Assembly: GCF_905220365.1 (NCBI RefSeq)
Contig: NC_061131.1
Location: 2,914,001 to 2,978,000, forward strand
Origin: Vanessa cardui
Lineage: Eukaryota; Arthropoda; Insecta; Lepidoptera; Nymphalidae
Direction: 5' to 3'
DNA: 64,000 bases
This document shows, piece after piece, positions 57,492 through 64,000 of this stretch (its first letter is position 1; every line of letters starts with the position of its first letter). Under the pieces are notes generated by a model that saw nothing but the letters and a program-made list of their open reading frames with translations, was not told the origin of the DNA and searched no databases. The position numbers were made by a program, and so were the translations under genes.

Positions 57492-59757
57492 CAAGGTCAT
57501 AATATATGTGCTTATATTTAAGAAGAGAAAGACGATCTCGTTCTACCAATATAGAGTTATAAGAGCCAGTAATGCACAATAACTTCACTTTTTAAAACAA
57601 TAATATAAAATCATTACATCCTTTATTCATAAATACTTTTTATATCGACACATTATAGTAATCAATTGTGTGTACACCACAAGGGAAAATGTAGAGCTAT
57701 TCTTATTAACAGTCTAAGCAATTACCATAAAAGAATTACAAATATAAATAAAATATAAATGTAAGACATATTATGCGCTAATTATATTTAATAATAATAA
57801 TACGTAGTCAGAAATGTTATTTATTATACAAAATAACTATAAATTATAAAAACAAAACGTAAATATGTTATACAAAGTGTGTCCGTAAATTCGGGTTACA
57901 ACAAAAACACGTATAAAACAGTTTATCAAACATAAAATCTAAATATTGTGTTAAAATTTCTTCACAACACCAATGAACAAGTTTAAACACGTCGAACGTC
58001 ATTACATCACTATTAAATTGTAAAAACTTTATATTATTTATAAATTTAAATTATTAGACAGTTCTCATTATTATTCACATATTATAATTATTTAATGATA
58101 TTATAATAATAATAGTAACGATTTATGTTCTCTGACTAATATTATTATGCATATTTAATTAAAAATTTAGTGAGTTAGAAATTAGATTGTTTAATTCGTT
58201 CATGCCTGTTCCTCCACGAATTTTAAAAAGGATTATTTGAAGTTTTAGTAAGCACCGAATAAATTCACCCAATTTCTAACCAAGTATGAGCATAGTACCA
58301 AAGCGGAACGAATATTATTACAAATTACATGACACTGGGCTTGAATAGTACGCGAACTATTGTACCTTTAAGAAGGGTGAAGTCACAAGTAGCTCTCCTT
58401 AATAAAGAACTCAACTTTAGTAACTTATTAGGGAATCGACCGGTCAACAATGACTTAAATAAACAGACTTAAAAGCATGTTTAGAGAAAAATAAAAATTA
58501 AATATATTATTAAGGCTTTTGTAGCAATATTATTTGGAGAAAAACAAAATGAAACCTTTCATTTTGCTTCATGATATTATTTTATATGATAAAAGTATGC
58601 AAGAATTATATTTTGTACTTTAAAGTAGATTTATGTATTTATAAATTAAATTTTAGGGAAAATCTCGTAGATATAATACATTGAAAGAGACACATAAAAT
58701 ATTTAAAATAGAAACATTGTTTTTTGTGCTTAAAATACCAAAAACAATTAAAACGTAATATTTCTGTACACGATATTATGACAAAAATCCAGGCGAATCG
58801 AATGACAACGCAAAAAGTTTTTATTATCAGCGTGAAACTTGAAAAAGGTAATGACCTTGGCGTTCCAACGACTGGCTTTGTCACCTACTAGACCCACATT
58901 AAAGTACCCACAGTAATTGAAATAAAGGTGGACATACAACCAGCTACTTAGCTAAGCATATAAATTAAAAGAAAAAAATCTAAAAGCTAATTTGAACGCA
59001 TCCTAATCTTAAGGCTTTGGAAAATATCAAAATGGAAGAGAAGAGTTGGGAAATAAAATAAGGAAAAAGGAACCATTTGATCTGAATTAACGTTCATTAT
59101 TTAGTGATTAAATTAAAGTTCATATCATGTTAGGCTCTACTTTCCCGCTTAGAATATATATTTTGCATAACATACCTCCCAAGGTCATTTAGGAAAAAAA
59201 TATAATTATAAAACCGTTTGACTTGACTGATATTATGACACAGAATATTTTTGACAAATGAGTTAATAAGTATATTGTAATTGAAAACAAAATTATGAAA
59301 CAAATGCCTTTCGGCATAGCAACGTCAAACTTTTTTCCTTAATTTTGTATATTTATAGTGAATTTGTATATTATGAGTAAGAGTGATAATTAAATGCAAC
59401 CGACGGGGAAAAAATAAAACAAATAATATGTATTTATAAATATAAAGTTGATGAGGATAATCTTATCTAATTAAAACAATGAATTTGGTGTCAAAGTCAA
59501 AATTTTTAGGTCATAATTTTATTTTAGTAAAATTATTTTTCGCCCAATTTTTATTTATTCTCTTAAATTGCCTTCAAATTTATTATAATATCAAATTATT
59601 GTAAGTACATAACATACATGAACATATTTGCTCATTTAAAATAATTTATGTCAACAGAACAAAATATAGCTCTTTATTAAACAAATTAAAACAATGCTGT
59701 TAACTATATACCAAATTTAACTTTAAATTATAAATAAATAATAAATAAATAGATATT
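57492..59757. other. AT-rich non-coding stretch
   Basis: No gene or interspersed repeat recognised. Confidence 0.5.
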
Positions 59758-59966
59758 AGAAAACATCACATACATTACTCTGATCCCAATGTAAGTAGAT
59801 GAACCACCTGTGTTACGGAAAATCAGAAGTAACGGTACCAAAAACACCCAGACCCAAGACAACATAGAAATTAATCAACGTTTTCTATATCGACTCGGCC
59901 GGGAATAGAACTTGGGACCTCGGAGGTCCGCGACCCATGTAAACCAGTGCACATGTTACTTCACAG
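59758..59966 (-). mobile_element. SINE-2 copy
   Basis: ATTACTCTGATCCCAATGTA and CTATATCGACTCGGCCGGGA on the plus strand; the head is worn at the right end. Confidence 0.85.
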
Positions 59967-59978
59967 AGTTCATAGTAC

Positions 59979-60022
59979 TCAATGTGGATTCAAAACCATT
60001 GAAAATAATGCAATTGGTGGAG
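59979..60022 (+). repeat. Duplicate of the segment at 61963-62006
   Basis: ATGTGGATTCAAAACCATTG then AAAATAATGCAATTGGTGGAG. The same phrase follows SINE-2 at both places. Confidence 0.8.
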
Positions 60023-60371
60023 AAAGTAAGGATGCAGCTTGCTTTCTATTTTCTTCTTCTTCTTAATCGTTAAATTTGTCAAATGAAATGATTGACATGA
60101 CTATTTTCATTAACTTGTATTTTTCTAGCAATGAAAACTGATGTTGCGTCACTAGTCCCGAATGTGTTTTATATCATTCAAATAATCGTGGCGAAAATTT
60201 AGCAAAGTTGTTGTTGACACTTGAAAGGTTTCTTGAGCATACAATAGCAAATGGATCCAAATTGATAATTATTTACAAAAAAATAAAGCGTACGTATGCT
60301 AGGCGTTAAATTATAACGACAAAAAAAGACAATTGCCGTGGAGCACACAAATGTGATACTCACAACATTGG
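60023..60371. other. Non-coding stretch
   Basis: Nothing recognised beyond the weak resemblance to 8295-8360. Confidence 0.4.
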
Positions 60372-60491
60372 TACAATCGGGGTAAGAAAAGATTCGTCAC
60401 TTTTTCGATTCGATTTCGATTTGATGTTTAGATTCAAAAGATACTAAGAGTTTAAGTCTTGATAAAGGAATTTTCTTACTCTGACTGTACA
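60372..60491 (+). repeat. Unclassified repeat, copy 2 of a pair
   Basis: Aligns with the reverse complement of 6211-6412 from TCGGGGTAAGAAAAGATTCG to CTCTGACTGTAC, lacking about 75 internal bases. Confidence 0.65.
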
Positions 60492-61656
60492 AAAAACAGA
60501 CACAAACGCAAATATCTTTAATTAACTAAATTGATTATTATTTCATTTGTGAAAATTTGAACCAGCAAATAAACTCAGCGTGATAGATACTGTTTATATT
60601 ATTCAACTGCATAGATTCAGCTATCATTGGGTAATGAATACGGTTTTACATCGAAATCCCAGAAAGCAACTATTCTTCTGTATTTGCTTTAAAATCAAAT
60701 ACAAAATTTTATCAAAATTTAAAGAGACACGTATTTCATCACACTATGAACTCCAACGTACGGAAAACCACGCCCACTCCGTACTTAATTCACTCTTTGC
60801 TATAAAGAGAGGGTATAATAAAAAGTAAAAAGAAATTTGTAATTATTGTAAGTACGTTTTTGTTGCTATGAAACCTATTGGACTACCTTAGATTACTTTG
60901 AAGTTACTGCGATCTTAACAGTGTATACATTACGATATATGTATGTTGACATACATGTATATATGGAATAGATTGAACTACTATATTACATAGGGTCAAT
61001 AAACCTTCAATGGATTACTGTATAAAAATGCTAACTTCAAAATGTAAACACATACATTTTATTTAATATGAGCAAATGAGCATATGTGTCCGACTACAAC
61101 CAACTCGCATAGAAGCAGCTCAATCCACCACGATTAAGCGGCTTAAACCTTAAAATAACATGGAGACAAACACTTAATCTGAAATCAAATCTATCGGAAT
61201 AAAGAAAAACAACAAACCAACAAAAAATATATAAATCGTAACCGAATTTTGACGATAAAATTTTCCTTAATTTTAAAATGCAAAATGTATAAATAACGAA
61301 TAAAATAGTGATTTAAACAAGAGCATATAATAATAACAAGTGAACTATTAATAAATGTGTATTTATATTATATTTTCGAATGAATATTCATTAAGCTCAT
61401 ACAAGATGCAATAAAAATATAAAGTTTAACAAAACGTCGAAGAATGTATGAATATAATTGTAAAATTTAATATTCAAATTAGCAAAGTGTAATATGCGAA
61501 CATTAAAACCGTCAAAGGTAGAAGCTGGATGCTAATTCAACTAAAAAATTGTCACTAAGCGATGCCATTTTATAATTTTATTAATAATACGATTGCATTG
61601 AGGTTCAGACAAATCTAGATCGTAACAGAATCGAAAATACGATTTTACCTATTGTA

Positions 61657-61658
<2 letters not shown>
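60492..61658. other. AT-rich non-coding stretch
   Basis: No repeat recognised. The 82-codon ORF at 60580-60828 has no support. Confidence 0.45.

Positions 61659-61698
<40 letters not shown>
61659..61698. repeat. (GT)20 microsatellite
   Basis: 40 bases of uninterrupted GT. Confidence 0.97.
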
Positions 61699-61700
<2 letters not shown>

Positions 61701-61791
61701 AAAAATACAATTCACCACTAAGGAGGGTAGTAAGACCATCTCAAACCCTCTTCTAATAAATACTTTTTGTTTCCCGTAAATTTAAATGTGC

Positions 61792-62032
61792 ACTATTTGC
61801 ATCAGAATTTCAATAAATCAATTCAATTTTAACAAGACAACATAGAAAACTAATGAACGTTTTCCATATCGACTCGGCCGGGAATCGAACACGGGACCTC
61901 GGGGTGGTGTACCCATGAAAACTGGTGTACACGCTACTCGACCACGGAGGTCGTCGTATTACTTAATGTGGATTCAAAACCATTGAAAATAAACCAATTG
62001 GAGGAGGGTACTATTTGCACCAGAATTTCAAT
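61792..62032. repeat. Direct repeat bracketing SINE-2 and the duplicated segment
   Basis: ACTATTTGCATCAGAATTTC (61792 on) and ACTATTTGCACCAGAATTTC (62010 on) are 23 bp direct repeats with one difference, enclosing 61815-62009. Confidence 0.85.
61834..61957 (-). mobile_element. SINE-2, 3'-truncated
   Basis: On the minus strand: GACGACCTCCGTGGTCGAGT, CCCGTGTTCGATTCCCGGCC, then stops at GTTTTCTATGTTGTCTT. The last ~95 bp are absent. Confidence 0.88.
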
Positions 62033-62388
62033 TTTGACCCCGCTCCTACTAGAGGGTTCTTGAACACGAGTGCCACAAGAGCTTAAGTCGCTTTTGATCG
62101 AAAAGGTATCATAACTATTATAAATTAGTAGAATTATCTAGAAACGATTCAGCTGAGTTTTATTTTTGCTAGCTATAGAATGAAGAACGTAACTGTTCTG
62201 TATCTATTATATATTGGTATATATAGTATGTACATATATCGATAGATGCGATCGACTTAAATTTATCATAATTATTACAGGCCGGTGTCTGGAACACTTT
62301 TTCACTCACTACTTTTAAAAAATCATCATCTTCAAATGTGAAAAAATAGAGTAGTAACTTTATATCTACAATTATTATTTGTTAATTA
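62033..62388. other. Non-coding stretch
   Basis: Nothing recognised. Confidence 0.45.
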
Positions 62389-62580
62389 CTAGCCGTGCCC
62401 GCGAATTCGTACGCGTTTCGAATTTAACAAAAAGTAATTATTTTAGCTTAACTTACTCCTCATTATCATATATTTGGAGGTGAAAATCCCCTCAAAATCG
62501 GTCCAAGCCGTTCCAGAGATTAGCCGGAACAGACAGACAAAAAATTTAAAAATATATGTTTTGGTATATATATGCATTTA
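62389..62580 (-). mobile_element. Helitron-like element of another subfamily
   Basis: On the minus strand it ends GGGCACGGCTAG then T. Inside, AAATCGGTCCAAGCCGTTCC and GATTAGCCGGAACAGACAGA resemble other short Helitrons. Confidence 0.6.
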
Positions 62581-62860
62581 TTAAAAAGCGTTTTATTTTA
62601 ATATTACAAAAGGACACTCTAATTTTATTTCACGTAACCCGTACGAAGTTTAGATGGACTAGGATTACATAACGCCAACGAATAAAGTAAAAACGCAGCT
62701 TCAAATCTAAGTGACAACAGAGTTTTCATGAGCTTAATTCGTGGTGTTAAATCTCATCTCGTTCTGTTGGAACATTTTGGAAAGTGCTTTTATCATATGA
62801 ATTTAAACATAGGAAGTGTGTACCCACACTGGAAAAGCGTGACGTATAACTTTTTTTTGT
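62581..62860. other. Non-coding stretch
   Basis: Nothing recognised. Confidence 0.45.
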
Positions 62861-63070
62861 GACGACCTCCATAGCCGAGTAGTTTGTACACCGGTTTTCA
62901 TGGGTCACCAATCCGAGGTCCCGGGTTCGATTCCTGTCTGAGTCGATGTAGAAATAGTTAATTAGTTTTCTATGTTGTCTTGGTCCTGGGTGTTTGTGAT
63001 ACCAGTTACTTCTGATTTTCCGTAACACAAGTGCTTTAGCTACTTACATTGGGATCAGAGCAATGTAATA
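62861..63070 (+). mobile_element. SINE-2, full length, plus strand
   Basis: GACGACCTCCATAGCCGAGT, GTCCCGGGTTCGATTCCTGT (B box), body, tail CTTACATTGGGATCAGAGCA. The only copy in this orientation. The 93-codon minus ORF is a shadow. Confidence 0.9.
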
Positions 63071-63533
63071 TTTTATATTTATTTTATGAACAAATCGAAA
63101 TATTCTTTATTCAAAGATGTTATTGGACTCTTCAAAGTCGACATGTTACAGGCACAAAATCAACTGCAGAAAGAAATAATATCATTTTAGTAAAATTAAA
63201 TCAATATTTAAATATAGAAATTTAATAACAAGGTAAAATAAATAACAATACGTACCCAAAACAATCGACGGAAATCTTCGCCAGCTAAGAATTTTATCTC
63301 AAAGCATAAACCTCGAAATTGCATTTTATACTCGAATGGAAAGTAAAAAAATATCTTGCATCTAATCTTTGCACCAAAGGAGAGTATGGGATATATTAAA
63401 ATGTATCTTGAGTAATTTTATAATGTTACGGATGAATTTTTGAAATGCATATGAGAATGACAATTTTACTTTCAGAAATGTTTCACAATTTTTAACCGTG
63501 TTTTAGCATTCGTACAGATGTTTTATAATACAA
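63071..63533. other. AT-rich non-coding stretch
   Basis: Nothing recognised. Confidence 0.5.
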
Positions 63534-63777
63534 CTAGTGACCCGCCCCGGTTTCGCACGATTGCAATACTACTACTGAATACAATACAGAATTACAAACT
63601 TATAAAATTATGAATGTTTCTTTACTATATTGTCCATGTATTATCTGCAAAAATTTTCCTCTCGAATCGCTCTATCTATTAAAAATCCGCATTAAAGTTG
63701 CGTAGTTTTAAAGATTTAAGCATAGGTACATAGAGACATAGGGACGGAGAAAGAGACTTTGTTTTATACTATGTAGT
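63534..63777 (-). mobile_element. Helitron-like 3' segment
   Basis: On the minus strand: CATAGTATAAAACAAAGTCT, the TATGTACCTATGCTTAAATC block, and the end CGAAACCGGGGCGGGTCACTAG followed in the flank by T. The most complete uninterrupted copy of the family at 22497-25541. Confidence 0.8.
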
Positions 63778-63945
63778 GATTAATAAGAATATTAATTGTT
63801 GTACATCAGTAAATGATTTTTAGGTACGTAACGATGCATTGAAATCCTACCTATACACCATATACGACATCGTACGAAATCGATATAAAAAAGTATAATT
63901 TTACACACGAAAAAAAAATAATGATTATTAGATAAAACACACATA

Positions 63946-64000
63946 CAACAACAACAGTCTGTAAATTTCCCAATGCTGGGCTAAGGCTTCCTCTCCCTAT
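63946..64000 (-). mobile_element. SINE-1 tail, cut by window edge
   Basis: CAACAACAACAGTCTGTAAA, then CAATGCTGGGCTAAGGCTTC, the complement of the SINE-1 3' end. Confidence 0.85.

Noticed and set aside
57280..57588. 102-codon minus-strand ORF
   Set aside because: Most of it is the antisense of a SINE-1 copy with clear target duplications.
62747..63028. 93-codon minus-strand ORF
   Set aside because: Antisense reading of a full-length SINE-2.
1..64000. CRISPR array, phage, integron or bacterial defence island
   Set aside because: No regularly spaced repeats and no prokaryotic gene structure; all signals are eukaryotic.

Overview
The window reads as nuclear DNA of a lepidopteran insect, probably a butterfly. 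It is AT-rich, almost free of coding sequence, and filled with short interspersed repeats of types common in Lepidoptera: tRNA-derived SINEs, Helitrons ending in CTAG before a T, 3' ends of RTE-, CR1- and R1-type LINEs, and a ~280 bp family called Rep-L here. There are no prokaryotic operons, no CRISPR array and no intact RNA genes. The organism is inferred from repeat style, not from a database match.

One host gene is well supported. A minus-strand first coding exon (32567-32923, 119 codons) has a strong start context, an in-frame stop just upstream, a 76-nt leader behind a plausible splice acceptor, and a perfect CAG|GTAAGT donor. I do not recognise the protein. Its later exons would lie leftward (below 32560), where I find no convincing second exon, so most of 1-32560 is probably intron or flank. 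Its promoter would lie to the right.

Layout. 1-22 kb: scattered SINE-1, SINE-2, Rep-L and Helitron pieces in AT-rich DNA. 22.5-25.5 kb: a nested block, in which a Helitron-like copy is split by a 2.5 kb 5'-truncated R1-clade non-LTR retrotransposon (minus strand, 16 bp target duplication, reverse transcriptase broken by a stop and a frameshift) and by a second LINE tail. 26-29 kb: more nested repeats, including a SINE inside another Helitron copy and an RTE tail inside Rep-L. 29-34 kb: few repeats, with the host exon. 34.1-43.5 kb: almost no recognisable transposons, with several GC-richer patches and regulatory-looking motifs upstream of the exon. 44-64 kb: repeats return, with a perfect 102-bp-arm palindrome at 55252-55468 and a Helitron-type 3' end carrying a long hairpin at 45610-45656.

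Names used below: SINE-1 = ~300 bp tRNA-derived SINE whose head reads GAGATGGCCCAGTGGTTAGA; SINE-2 = ~220 bp tRNA-derived SINE with head GACGACCTCCGTGGTCGAGT; SINE-3 = a third tRNA-like SINE; Rep-L = family containing TCTACCGCCAAACAACAGTA and ending in an A-rich run. I found no undescribed multi-gene system. The items most worth following up are the palindrome, the insertion cluster in the Helitron copies, the hairpin-bearing Helitron end, the unidentified exon and the transposon-poor interval upstream of it.
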